Shown here: positions 8,578-16,567 of the stretch, piece by piece | How the letters are laid out: every line of letters starts with the position of its first letter | Position numbering within the stretch: the stretch's first letter is position 1 | DNA from: Desulfovibrio porci | Lineage (GTDB): Bacteria > Desulfobacterota > Desulfovibrionia > Desulfovibrionales > Desulfovibrionaceae | Assembly (NCBI RefSeq): GCF_009696265.1 | Contig: NZ_VUMH01000010.1 | Location: forward strand, 1 to 64,000 | Direction: 5' to 3' | DNA: 64,000 nt | The notes under the pieces: model-generated | The model's input: the letters and a program-made list of their open reading frames with translations, nothing else | What the model was told of the DNA's origin: nothing | The model's database searches: none | Program-made: the position numbers and the translations under genes

Positions 8578-9045
8578 ATGTCCAAGCTGCTGTGCATCTG
8601 CGGCCCCAACGGCGCGGGCAAAAGCACGTTCTCCCGCGCTCTGGTCATACGGGAAAACCTCTTGGTCATTGACCCGGACAAACTTGCCGCGGAAGGGCTT
8701 TCGCCCATCGCCGCCGGAAAAGCCGCCGCCCGTATGGCCCGCCTGTTTCTCAGGAGGGCGTTTCTTTTGCGCGCGAATCCACGCTGACGTCATATTTTGA
8801 CTTCGTCCTGATGGATGAAGCCAGACAGCACGGGTATGAAGTGGAGCTTGTCTATATACGCCTGACGTCCTCCGCGCTGGCTTTGGAGCGTGTTGCCTGT
8901 GGCCCGTGGCGGGCATGACGTTCCGCCTCAGGATGTGATACGGCGCTTTTCACGAAGCCTCGAAAACCTGCCCAAGGCTGTAAACTTGGCCGACAGGGTA
9001 ACGATTCTGGACAATTCCTCCGGAAAATACACCAAATCCGAATAA
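8578..9045 (+). pseudogene. Zeta-toxin / UDP-GlcNAc kinase-like P-loop protein, frameshifted
   Basis: The first frame begins MSKLLCICGPNGAGKSTFSR, a Walker A loop typical of zeta-toxin family kinases, followed by LLVIDPDKLAAEGLSP. After about residue 60 the frame breaks near 8753 (one G appears missing in CAGGAGGGCG). The next segment, GVSFARESTLTSYFDF, with the family's F-A-R-E-S/T-T-L motif, is in another frame up to about 8900. A second shift near 8895 leads into GGHDVPPQDVIRRFSRSLEN, another hallmark of the family, and TKSE ends at TAA 9043-9045. All blocks of a protein of about 155 residues are there, in three frames, so the gene is dead as given. Zeta toxins phosphorylate UDP-GlcNAc and block peptidoglycan synthesis. 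A hairpin terminator follows. Confidence 0.8.
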
Positions 9046-9060
9046 GTTACGCACATACCA

Positions 9061-9107
9061 TGTGAAGAGCCCGGTTCCCCTTGAGGAGCCGGGCTCTTCA
9101 CATTTGG
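9061..9107 (+). terminator. Strong hairpin terminator after the zeta-like pseudogene
   Basis: TGTGAAGAGCCCGG (9061-9074) pairs perfectly with CCGGGCTCTTCACA (9089-9102) around a 14-nt loop, followed by TTTGGG. It ends the small operon 8392-9045 and lies just before the next start at 9117. Confidence 0.75.
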
Positions 9108-9116
9108 GAGATCATT

Positions 9117-9415
9117 ATGACCACGCTGATCAATGAATTGAAATCTCTTCAGCCCGCCGAGCTGGACGCCGGCCAGGTCTTCAGCGGCAAGCCCTCCGGC
9201 ACTCTGGTCAAAGGCTATGCCCAGCCCTCGGCCTACACTCCGGCCATTGACCCTTCCTATATTTTCCACGAGTCCAGCCGGGACGTGATCGTCTGGCTTC
9301 TCGGTCCGCAGGAACCGCTCTACGTCTTCGGCCCCACAGGCTGCGGCAAGACCTCCTGTATCAAGCAACTGGCGGCCCGGATTAATTATCCCGTTTTTGA
9401 AGTGACCGGCCACGG
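9117..9415 (+). pseudogene. Truncated AAA/MoxR-CobS-like ATPase, 5' half
   Basis: From ATG 9117 the frame encodes about 100 residues of a phage- or ICE-type MoxR/CobS-like ATPase: MTTLINELKSLQPAELDAGQ, then SYIFHESSRDVIVWLLG and the Walker A loop VFGPTGCGKTSCIKQLAARI, followed by PVFEVTGHG. In this family the next residues lead into the Walker B region, but here the similarity stops at about 9415. The frame continues to TAG 9573-9575 only by chance across the antisense of another gene fragment. No Walker B, sensor or arginine-finger region is present, so this is a 5' remnant left by a deletion. Confidence 0.7.
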
Positions 9416-9572
9416 CGGACAAAAATTTGCGTTCAAGGGCGATCCTGTCGGTCAGGCCGTACAGGGAATAATCTCCGGTCCGCAATGCGCCTCCCTCCAC
9501 TACGGCTTCGGCATAGCGCGATGCGGCGAAGGCATAGGGCGCTTGTTCGCGGCTGCCCTGGAAAATTCGCAT
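9415..9572 (-). pseudogene. N-terminal fragment of an ERCC4-domain nuclease
   Basis: On the minus strand the frame starting at 9572 (MRIFQGSREQAPYAFAASRY) continues AEAVVEGGALRTGDYSLYGL and TDRIALERKFLS. This is the start of the ERCC4-type nuclease domain found in phage and mobile elements, with the GDYS...R.A.ERK active-site signature. After FLS the reading frame enters the antisense of the AAA ATPase remnant and the similarity ends. The fragment is about 50 residues of a protein normally several times longer. The break point coincides with that of the ATPase fragment (about 9415), so a single deletion or inversion fused the two. Confidence 0.65.
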
Positions 9573-9594
9573 TAGACGGAGCGTGATTCCCCAT

Positions 9595-9633
9595 AAAAGC
9601 AAAATCCGCCAAGGTGTTGCGAACCTCGGCGGA
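9595..9633 (-). terminator. Intrinsic terminator after the tRNA gene
   Basis: Read on the minus strand, TCCGCCGAGG and CCTTGGCGGA (9624-9633 and 9605-9614) form a 10-bp stem closed by a 9-nt loop, followed by TTTTGCTTTT. It lies about 20 bp downstream of the tRNA 3' end. Confidence 0.75.
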
Positions 9634-9651
9634 CTTTGGCGGAACGTGTGT

Positions 9652-9727
9652 TGGTGGGCCCACCAGGACTTGAACCTGGGACCTGCCGGTTATGAGCCGG
9701 AGGCTCTACCAACTGAGCTATAGGCCC
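9652..9727 (-). tRNA. tRNA with CAU anticodon (elongator Met most likely, Ile2 possible)
   Basis: The minus strand folds as a complete tRNA of 76 nt with encoded CCA: acceptor GGGCCTA/TGGGCCC, D arm GCTC...GAGC, anticodon loop CTCATAA (anticodon CAT), T arm CCAGG-TTCAAGT-CCTGG. The anticodon stem has four Watson-Crick pairs, and its first position is U-C. CAU anticodons serve initiator Met, elongator Met and lysidine-modified Ile. The A-U first-arm pattern and lack of the initiator GGG anticodon-stem triplet exclude initiator. Its 3' end faces the accessory region 1-9.6 kb, as expected for an integration target. Confidence 0.9.
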
Positions 9728-9834
9728 AAGAGCTTTCATATAGCCGGAAGCGGGCGCGCCGGTCAAGACGATCCGGCCTGATCCGGAGAACTCCAAAAAA
9801 CCGGACGGTCAGGTCGCCGCTTCCCGGCCGCGCC

Positions 9835-10998
9835 TTACATGGCGTGGCCGGTTTCCAGCAGTGAGATCTGCTCGTCCATGGCTTTTTTCAGCGGCGCGGG
9901 CAGGCCCATGATTTCCACATTGAGGAAGCCGCGCACGATGGTGGAGGCCGCTTCATCCTCGTCCAGGCCGCGCGCCATGAGGTATTCGATTTCCTCCTGG
10001 GCGATCTTGCCCACAGCGGCCTCGTGCGAAAGCTCCACCCCGTCCTGATTGCTGTTCAGCTCCGGGATGGCGTGGATGCGCCCGCCGCCCATGATCAGGC
10101 CTTTGCACTCCAGATGCCCTTTGGCCGGGGCCGCCGCCGCGCCGATGTAGCCCCGGTTGATCACCGTGCCGCCCGTGGTCAGCACGCGCGAGATGACTTC
10201 GCCGCGCGTGTCCGGGGCGTTGAGTTCAATGCGGTTGCCGCAATCCACGTACGATCCCGAGGGGGCCACGATGACCGAATTGAAGCGGGCCACCGCGCCG
10301 GAACCGGCCAGCTCCATGAGCGGATACATCTGCAGGTCGCCCACGGGCTTGAGCAGGATGTAATTGTTCTGGAACACGCCTCCGGCTTCCACCCGTCCGG
10401 CGGAGCGCGGCCGCACCGTGGTGCTCTCGCCCCAGTTGTGGATCATGGTGAAGGTCAGCTTGCCGCCCTTTTCCACATAGTATTCGGTGATGCCCAGATG
10501 GGCGGAGTCGCGCGCCTCGTGCGCCGTGGCGCAACCGCCCAGAATGTGCAGTTCCGCGCCTTCCTCCACCACCACGATATTGTGGATGCTCTGGCCTGCG
10601 CCGTGCCCCTTGATGAACATACAGGACTGCACGGGCTCGCTCAGTTTGACGCCCTTGCGCGCCCGCACGAAATAGCCTCCGTTCAGGTGCTCGTGCGCCA
10701 TGCGGGTAAAGTCGTCCTTGTCCGGATCGAGCAGTTGCCAGTAATATTGCGGCAGGCCGTCATATTTTTTGAGGGCCGCGCGGATGTCCATGAGATCCAG
10801 GCCTTCCTGGCGGGTTTCGCAGTGCACGCCCGCGTGGTTGAGCTGCATGAACGCGCCGCTGACCTGGCGGTCGTTGACGTCAATGCCTGCCAGCACCAGA
10901 CGTTCGCGGTCCTCGGCGGGCAGGCGGGTCAGGTCGTCGATGGGCGCGGCGTTTTCGCCGCCGCTGAAGGAAAAGCGGGAAAGATCCACAGTGCTCAT
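9835..10998 (-). CDS. sufB: SufB/SufD-like Fe-S cluster scaffold protein
   Basis: A 387-aa SufBD-family protein, the scaffold that receives iron and sulfur together with the SufC ATPase in the cytoplasm. The C-terminal two thirds show the right-handed parallel beta-helix core characteristic of SufB/SufD, with GHGAGQSIHNIVVVEEGAEL, HNWGESTTVRPRS, GTVINRGYIG and GLIMGGGRIHAIPEL; the acidic/His part ELNSNQDGVELSHEAAVGKI matches the conserved SufB/D C-terminus. It is shorter than E. coli SufB (about 495) and resembles the compact form found in anaerobes and archaea that carry only SufC plus one SufBD. The start at 10998 overlaps the sufC stop by 4 bp (ATGA), so both are translationally coupled. 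Confidence 0.9.
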   Translation of the reverse strand: MSTVDLSRFSFSGGENAAPIDDLTRLPAEDRERLVLAGIDVNDRQVSGAFMQLNHAGVHCETRQEGLDLMDIRAALKKYDGLPQYYWQLLDPDKDDFTRMAHEHLNGGYFVRARKGVKLSEPVQSCMFIKGHGAGQSIHNIVVVEEGAELHILGGCATAHEARDSAHLGITEYYVEKGGKLTFTMIHNWGESTTVRPRSAGRVEAGGVFQNNYILLKPVGDLQMYPLMELAGSGAVARFNSVIVAPSGSYVDCGNRIELNAPDTRGEVISRVLTTGGTVINRGYIGAAAAPAKGHLECKGLIMGGGRIHAIPELNSNQDGVELSHEAAVGKIAQEEIEYLMARGLDEDEAASTIVRGFLNVEIMGLPAPLKKAMDEQISLLETGHAM

Positions 10999-11789
10999 AG
11001 CAGGGGCGCCTCCGCGATTTTGCCGTACATGTCCCCGGCCAGGCAGCGCAGGCATTCCTGGTAGCCGTGGTTGGCGATGTGATCGAGAATTTCGCGCGGC
11101 CGGGCCTCACAGCAGAGTTTGCCGTGGTACATGACCTGGCCCCGGTGCGCGTTGACATATTCCAGAATGTGGCCGGTGTGGGTGATGATCAGCCCGCTGG
11201 TGGAGCGCCGTCGCTCCCGCTCGCGCAGGGTGGCGCTGCACGCGCTGGGCACGCCGTCCAGCAATTGGCGCACGGTTTTGCCCACCAGAGCCATGTTTTC
11301 CAGGTCCACGCCGGATTCCGGCTCGTCGAAGAGCAGGAGGTCCGGCCGCTGGGCCATGAGCTGCAGGAGTTCCGAGCGCTTGATCTCGCCGCCGGAGAAA
11401 CCCGCGTTGACGTCGCGGTCCAGAAACTGGTCGAAGTGCACCGTGCGGGCCATGGCCGGAATATCCATCTCCCGTCCCCGGCCGCAAAGCTCCACCAGTT
11501 TGCCCGTGGGCAGGCCGTGGATGGTGGGCGGGCGCTGGAAGGACATGCCGATGCCCAGGCGGGCCCGCTCGTGCATGGGCGCGTGGGTGATGTCCTTGCC
11601 TTTGAAAATGATTTGCCCCTGGGTGACTTCGTAGCCGGAAACGCCCATCAGGGTCATCAGCAGGGTGGTTTTGCCCGAGCCGTTGGGCCCGAAAAGAATG
11701 AAAGTCTCGCCGGAGTTGATGCTCAGGTCGATGCCCTTGAGCACCGGCGTGCCCTGAACCGAGACGTGCAGATCATGGATTTCAAGCAT
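10995..11789 (-). CDS. sufC: SufC ABC-type ATPase of Fe-S cluster assembly
   Basis: A 264-aa ABC ATPase without membrane domain. It shows Walker A (LFGPNGSGKTTLLMTLMG), the Q-loop segment GMSFQRPPTIHGL, the SufC-type signature FSGGEIKRSELLQLMAQ, Walker B DLLLFDEPESGVDLEN (typical of SufC, which has DEPxSGLD) and the H-loop LIITHTGHIL. Start at 11789 (MLEIHDLHVSVQG) is the usual SufC start and overlaps the upstream 108-aa gene by 8 bp. Between Walker B and the H-loop there is an extra stretch of about 15 residues (SACSATLRERERRRS) compared with the E. coli form. It is the middle gene of the operon 12108-9835. Confidence 0.92.
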   Translation of the reverse strand: MLEIHDLHVSVQGTPVLKGIDLSINSGETFILFGPNGSGKTTLLMTLMGVSGYEVTQGQIIFKGKDITHAPMHERARLGIGMSFQRPPTIHGLPTGKLVELCGRGREMDIPAMARTVHFDQFLDRDVNAGFSGGEIKRSELLQLMAQRPDLLLFDEPESGVDLENMALVGKTVRQLLDGVPSACSATLRERERRRSTSGLIITHTGHILEYVNAHRGQVMYHGKLCCEARPREILDHIANHGYQECLRCLAGDMYGKIAEAPLL

Positions 11790-12108
11790 CGCTGTCCCCG
11801 TTTTCTCCAAGGTATTCCAGCACGTCGTAGTGCACATGGTCCAGAATGTGGGTCAACTGGGAGATGCACTCGTCGCCCACGGCCCGGCCCAGCAGATTGA
11901 CGATGAAGGCCGCGCGCTTGGCGTTGACCAGGGCCGCGTAGCCCGGGTCCGTGCTGTAGGGAATGGCCCGGACAGCCTCGCTGAAGGCCGTCAGTTCCTC
12001 TTCGGTGACGTTTTTGATGGGCTGAGGCTCATTGTCGAGAAAGACCACGCCTTCCCGCAGCTCCAGCATGACCGCTTTGCCGTGCATATAGGCGATGCAC
12101 ACTTCCAT
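11782..12108 (-). CDS. Conserved hypothetical protein leading the sufCB operon
   Basis: A 108-aa, acidic, soluble protein of unknown function. The N-terminal third looks beta-stranded (MEVCIAYMHGKAVMLELREG), the rest helical with EEELTAFSEAVRAIPYS and LTHILDHVHYDVLEYLGENG; it has two Cys (residues 4 and about 80) and a His-rich patch HILDHVH near the C-terminus. AAGGGG precedes ATG 12108. It overlaps sufC by 8 bp, so it is the first gene of a three-gene operon, and a role in regulating or feeding Fe-S assembly is plausible from position only. I do not recognise a family; it is not an obvious Rrf2/IscR-type repressor since no helix-turn-helix is visible. Confidence 0.7.
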   Translation of the reverse strand: MEVCIAYMHGKAVMLELREGVVFLDNEPQPIKNVTEEELTAFSEAVRAIPYSTDPGYAALVNAKRAAFIVNLLGRAVGDECISQLTHILDHVHYDVLEYLGENGDSDA

Positions 12109-12233
12109 ATGGTACCCCTTGTAATGGCAATCCAGTCATGATTGCAAACTTGACCCGCGCTGTCCAGTCCGGCGCGGCGGAGCCGACGCATCCGCGCCCC
12201 GGCGACGGCGCGGGAAGGGCGGTTCGTTTGCCG

Positions 12234-13151
12234 TCATTTTTCGCGCAGCACGCCCAGTTTGCGCATTTGGGCCGCGAAGGCCTCCTGGGCCTCCTCACGC
12301 TTGTCGCCCGGAATGAAGCCGAGGGGGATAGTGATTTTTTCGCGGCCGTCAGGCTTGTTAAGGTAAATGCAGGCCTTGTTGCGCCGCATTTCAGCCTCAA
12401 GGATTTCCGCATAGGGGATGCTCACAGGGACGGACCACACGCCGGGCACGCATTCCAGGCGATCCTTGTACAGGGCGTAAACATGCATGTCCTGGCGGCG
12501 GCTGCCTCTGATCATGACGGCGATGCCCAGTCCGGCCATAAAGAAGGCCGAACCTGAGCCGCCTCCGATGGAGAGAAGATAGAAACCCAGGACCGTTCCA
12601 AGTGACAGCATAAGAAAACCCAGCAGGCGTTCGTCCGTGAATTTGTAGGCGGTCAGCGGCGTTTCAGCGGGCAGCGCGGACGTTGCAGGCGTCTTTTCCG
12701 AGGGCGCGGACGGCGTCGCAGGCGCGGAGGATCCCGTTTCCCGGCCGTTCGTTATCGGCTCGGCTGAGGGCGTGGACCCGGCGGGTTCTGTTTCTCCGGC
12801 TTGATGTATCCGGCCGAGCGGGGCCGCGGGCGCGGGCGTTTTCGGCGTGCCGCGCGCATAGCCCGCGAAGCGGATATCGTCTCTGCCTTGGAGGCAGCCG
12901 ATCATGCAGACCAGCCCGATAGGCACAAAAAAGACGCTGCCCGCGGCTCCGACGATGCCTCCCACGGGATTGCCCCGGATCAGCATGATCACACCCGTCA
13001 GGGACGTCAGAAAAGCGAGCAGCATAACGGCCGCGAAGCCCTTGGTGAACAGGCTCCACCCATACTCCCCGCTCAGACTGAAGATGCCCGCGATCATGAC
13101 CAGCAGATTGAGGATCAGGCCTGTCCAGATCTTTCCCATGACCTTTTTCAT
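12234..13151 (-). CDS. Membrane protein of unknown function with PH-like C-terminus
   Basis: A 305-aa protein with three predicted transmembrane helices in the first 85 residues (IWTGLILNLLVMIAGIF, GFAAVMLLAFLTSLTGVIML, VGGIVGAAGSVFFVPIGLVC), then a Pro/Ala/Ser/Thr-rich linker of about 80 residues (100-180). Two further helices follow (LLGFLMLSLGTVLGFYLLSI and SAFFMAGLGIAVMI), then a cytoplasmic part of about 95 residues (YALYKDRLECVPGVW...IPYAEILEAEMRR) whose strand pattern recalls bacterial PH-like (YdbS/DUF2244-type) domains. GGGGGAG precedes ATG 13151. It is alone, divergent from hldD. Function unknown. Confidence 0.65.
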   Translation of the reverse strand: MKKVMGKIWTGLILNLLVMIAGIFSLSGEYGWSLFTKGFAAVMLLAFLTSLTGVIMLIRGNPVGGIVGAAGSVFFVPIGLVCMIGCLQGRDDIRFAGYARGTPKTPAPAAPLGRIHQAGETEPAGSTPSAEPITNGRETGSSAPATPSAPSEKTPATSALPAETPLTAYKFTDERLLGFLMLSLGTVLGFYLLSIGGGSGSAFFMAGLGIAVMIRGSRRQDMHVYALYKDRLECVPGVWSVPVSIPYAEILEAEMRRNKACIYLNKPDGREKITIPLGFIPGDKREEAQEAFAAQMRKLGVLREK

Positions 13152-13344
13152 ACGAAGAACTCCCCCTTTATTGCCGACGACGCGGCGTCACCGGAAAAGA
13201 GCGGCCGTCATGCCCCATCAGACAGACAGCCCAACGAAACCCCCAGGCTGTTATATACCCGAACCGGACAGCGGGGAAAGCCCCCGGCGCGAAGACTTGC
13301 GGGCCGCGCCGCCTTTGGGCTAGCATGATGTTACGGAGGCCTTT

Positions 13345-14316
13345 ATGTACGTGATTACCGGCGGCGCGGGCTTTATCGGCAGCGCCCTGCTCTGGCAGTT
13401 GAACCATATGGATCTGGACGAAATCGTGGTGGTGGACAATCTGGCCAGCAGCGAGAAATGGCGTAATCTGGTCAAACGCCGCTATGTGGACTATCTGCAC
13501 CGCGACCGTTTTTACGATATGTTGCAACGCGACGCCCTGCCCTGGAAGATCTCGGCCGTGGTCCACCTGGGGGCTTGTTCCTCCACCACCGAGCGCGACG
13601 CGGATTTCCTGATGGAAAACAATTTCCACTATAGCCGCGATCTCTGCCGCTACGCCCTGGACAAGGGCGCGCGCTTCATCAACGCCAGTTCGGCGGCCAC
13701 CTACGGCGACGGCTCCCTCGGCTTCAGCGACGATCCGGCCCTGATCCCCCGGCTCGCGCCCCTGAACATGTACGGCTATTCCAAACAGCTCTTCGACCTC
13801 TGGCTGCTGCGCGAGAAGCTGTGCGGCGAGGTGGTCAGCCTGAAATTCTTCAATGTCTACGGCCCCAACGAATACCACAAGGGGTCCATGCAGAGCGTGG
13901 TGGTCAAGGCTCACCGCCAGATCCGGGAGCGCGGACGGCTGGCGCTGTTCAAATCCGATGTGCCGGGTCTGGCCGACGGCGAGCAGAAGCGCGATTTTGT
14001 CTACGTCAAGGACTGCACCGCGCTGATGGCCTGGCTGCTGGAGCGCGGGGACGTCAACGGCATCCACAACGTGGGCACGGGCGCGGCCCGCAGCTTCAAC
14101 GAGCTGGGCCGGGCCGTGTTCGCCGCCCTGGGGCGGGAATGCCGCATCGACTACGTGGACATGCCCGAAACGCTGCGCGGCAAGTACCAGAATTACACCC
14201 GCGCCGACATGGGCTGGCTGGCCCGTGTGGACTGCCCTCTGGGTTTCACCTCGCTGGAAGAGGGCGCGGCCGACTATGTGCGCAATTATCTGGAAAAAGA
14301 GGATTCCTACCTCTAA
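13345..14316 (+). CDS. hldD: ADP-L-glycero-D-manno-heptose 6-epimerase
   Basis: A 323-aa extended short-chain dehydrogenase that epimerises ADP-D-glycero-D-manno-heptose at C6 for the LPS inner core. The NADP-binding motif GGAGFIGSAL lies at residues 6-15, followed by VVDNLASSEKWRNLVKR, which is characteristic of HldD/RfaD rather than GalE. The catalytic region shows INASSAATYGDG and the YGYSK active-site motif at about residue 143. Later signatures are FNVYGPNEYHKGSMQSVV and KRDFVYVKD, again typical of HldD. Length equals that of the family (308-330). GGAGG lies 6 bp before ATG 13345. It stands alone on the plus strand and shows that the organism makes heptose-containing LPS. Confidence 0.95.
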   Translation: MYVITGGAGFIGSALLWQLNHMDLDEIVVVDNLASSEKWRNLVKRRYVDYLHRDRFYDMLQRDALPWKISAVVHLGACSSTTERDADFLMENNFHYSRDLCRYALDKGARFINASSAATYGDGSLGFSDDPALIPRLAPLNMYGYSKQLFDLWLLREKLCGEVVSLKFFNVYGPNEYHKGSMQSVVVKAHRQIRERGRLALFKSDVPGLADGEQKRDFVYVKDCTALMAWLLERGDVNGIHNVGTGAARSFNELGRAVFAALGRECRIDYVDMPETLRGKYQNYTRADMGWLARVDCPLGFTSLEEGAADYVRNYLEKEDSYL

Positions 14317-14472
14317 GGCAATCGTCAAGTTCGTCGATATATAGAAGCGAGGCTGTCTGACATATGGTTGGTTCACGATTAAAAGAAAAATGTCCGGAGA
14401 GTGCGGCAGACCGGCCCGGCGGATGCTTTGCGCGCCGGGGTCTGTCCCCCCCTCCCGGCAGCGAGGAAAAGT

Positions 14473-16500
14473 ATGCGCTTATCAATCGCGGGAAAGATCA
14501 TCACATTTGTGGTCGTGGCCGTGGCCCTGTCCTGCACGGCAGTCCTTCTGACGACCATGCGCCTTCTGGAACCTCCCCTGGACGCCAGCATTGAGGGTAC
14601 GACGCAACTGGCCAAAGCGGCCACGGACGCCACCTACAATGCCAACAGCGAAAAATTTCTGAAAGAAGCCCGGCTGATAGCCCAAAACCCCGAACTGATC
14701 GAGGCCGTGACGCGGCGCGATCACGCCGCTGCCGCCGCCATCGGCAAAGAGTTGATGGAAATGGCGGGATCGGAATTCATCACCATCACCGATGAGAAGG
14801 GCATGGTGGTGGCCCGGGGCCATTCCCCGAAATACGGCGACGACGTCAACAATCAGGAAACCGTGAGCGCGGGCCGCCAGGGAAAATCCGTGGTGGGCGT
14901 GGTGACCGGCACGGTGGTGCCGTTCACCCTGCGCGCCGGCGCGCCCCTGATGCGTGACGGCAAGGTGGCGGGCACCGTGGGCATCGGCATTTCCCTGACC
15001 AGCGAAGCCTATGTGGACAAGCTGAAAAAGGATACCGGCCTGGAAGCGACCATTTTCAGGGACGACGTTCGCGCCATGACCACCCTGATGCAGGACGGCA
15101 AGCGCCTGATCGGCACGCGGCTGCAAAACGCCGCCGTGTCCGAGGCCGTGCTGCAACGCGGGGAAACCGTCTCCGGCCGTCTGGAGCTTCTGGGCAGGCC
15201 CTTCAGCGTGGTCTACTGGCCTATCCTGAACATGGCGGGCAAGCCCGTGGGCATGTGGTTTACCGGCCAGCCGCTGGGTCATGTGGTCCAGGTGCGGCAG
15301 GAGGCTTTGCGCAACTCCCTGCTGGCCACGGCGGGCATCACCCTGGTCTTCGCGCTGGTGGCCTTTGCCATGGGCAGGCTGCTGGCCTCGCCCGTCAAGC
15401 GCATCACCGCCTATGCCGAGGCCGTGGCCGAAGGGGATCTGGACGCGTCGCTTTCGGTGCGGGCGCGGGATGAAACCGGCAGGCTGGCCGGGGCCCTGCA
15501 CACCATGGTGAAAACGCTCAAGACCCGCATCGCCGAGGCCGGGGAGCAGTCGGAACTGGCCCGGCAGGAAACCGCCAAGGCCCAGGAAGCCATGGGCATG
15601 GCCGAAGAGGCTCGCCACAGGGCCGAAAGCGCCCGGCGCGAGGGCATGCTGGCCGCCGCCGGGCAGTTGGAAGGCGTGGTGGGCGTGGTCAGCTCCGTGG
15701 CCGCCGGACTCTCCGCCCAGATTGAAAAATCCGAACGCGGCGCGGCGGAACAGGCCACGCGGGTGACGGACACCGCCACCGCCATGGAGGAAATGAACGT
15801 CACCGTGGCCGAAGTGGCCCGGAACGCGGGTTCCGCCCCGGAAATGTCCGCCGCCACGCGGCAGCGGGCCGAGGCCGGGGCGCAGGTGGTTTCACAGGCC
15901 GTGGACAGCATCCGCCGGGTGGAGAAACAGTCCCTGGAACTCAAGGATGATATGCGGACGCTGTCGGAACAGGCCCAGTCCATTGACCGGATCATGGGCG
16001 TGATTTCGGATATCGCCGACCAGACCAACCTGCTGGCCCTCAACGCGGCCATTGAGGCGGCGCGCGCGGGCGAAGCCGGGCGCGGTTTCGCCGTGGTGGC
16101 CGACGAGGTGCGCAAGCTGGCCGAAAAAACCATGGCCTCCACCCACGATGTGGGCAACGCCATTCTGGCCATTCAGCAGAGCGCCGGCCAGAGCGCGGAG
16201 CAGGTCGAGGAGGCCGTGCGGATTATCGGCGAGGCCACGGAATTCGCCGGAAAATCCGGCGAGGCCCTGCAACAGATCGTTGAGATGGCCGATTCCACAG
16301 CCGATCAGGTGCGGGCCATCGCCACGGCTTCGGAGCAGCAGTCCGCCTCCAGCGAGGAGATCAACAATTCCATCACCCAGGTCAACGCCATTGCCGGGGA
16401 CACGTCGCAGGCCATGCGCGAAGCCGCCGGCGCGGTGGCGGAACTGGCGGAGCAGGCGCGGGCGCTGACCGGCCTGATCGAGAATATGAAGAAGGGTTAG
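14473..16500 (+). CDS. Methyl-accepting chemotaxis protein with Cache sensor
   Basis: A 675-aa chemoreceptor. Start at 14473 is set by GAGGAAAAG seven bases upstream; the frame is open earlier but those codons look untranslated. Order: TM1 (residues 8-28, [17 protein letters not shown]), periplasmic Cache-like sensor (about 40-275, with [22 protein letters not shown] and [17 protein letters not shown]), TM2 (about 280-305), HAMP (about 305-360, [23 protein letters not shown]), then a coiled-coil signalling domain ending in [12 protein letters not shown]. The receptor tip has [21 protein letters not shown]. There is no CheB/CheR-binding pentapeptide at the C-terminus. A 164-bp part of the tip matches the other chemoreceptor gene of this window at 160 positions. 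Ligand unknown; Cache domains of this sort bind small organic acids or amino acids. Confidence 0.93.
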   Translation: MRLSIAGKIITFVVVAVALSCTAVLLTTMRLLEPPLDASIEGTTQLAKAATDATYNANSEKFLKEARLIAQNPELIEAVTRRDHAAAAAIGKELMEMAGSEFITITDEKGMVVARGHSPKYGDDVNNQETVSAGRQGKSVVGVVTGTVVPFTLRAGAPLMRDGKVAGTVGIGISLTSEAYVDKLKKDTGLEATIFRDDVRAMTTLMQDGKRLIGTRLQNAAVSEAVLQRGETVSGRLELLGRPFSVVYWPILNMAGKPVGMWFTGQPLGHVVQVRQEALRNSLLATAGITLVFALVAFAMGRLLASPVKRITAYAEAVAEGDLDASLSVRARDETGRLAGALHTMVKTLKTRIAEAGEQSELARQETAKAQEAMGMAEEARHRAESARREGMLAAAGQLEGVVGVVSSVAAGLSAQIEKSERGAAEQATRVTDTATAMEEMNVTVAEVARNAGSAPEMSAATRQRAEAGAQVVSQAVDSIRRVEKQSLELKDDMRTLSEQAQSIDRIMGVISDIADQTNLLALNAAIEAARAGEAGRGFAVVADEVRKLAEKTMASTHDVGNAILAIQQSAGQSAEQVEEAVRIIGEATEFAGKSGEALQQIVEMADSTADQVRAIATASEQQSASSEEINNSITQVNAIAGDTSQAMREAAGAVAELAEQARALTGLIENMKKG

Positions 16501-16521
16501 GGGCTGCTTTTCAGGATGAAC

Positions 16522-16550
16522 GGGGGCGCGCCGTATGGCGCGCCCCCTTT
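16522..16550 (+). terminator. GGCGCGCC-GTAT-GGCGCGCC hairpin terminator
   Basis: GGGGGCGCGCC (16522-16532) and GGCGCGCCCCC (16537-16547) form an 11-bp perfect stem with the loop GTAT, followed by TTT. It sits between the convergent chemoreceptor and hxlR-like genes and can serve both. The same core recurs at 17902-17923 and 28143-28174. Confidence 0.8.
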
Positions 16551-16567
16551 GCGTCGGCATAAGGCTT

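Noticed and set aside
9081-9575. A 164-aa AAA-like protein as a single intact gene
   Set aside because: Similarity to the ATPase ends near residue 100 and the rest is the antisense of an ERCC4-type nuclease start, so the frame is a chance fusion across a deletion scar.
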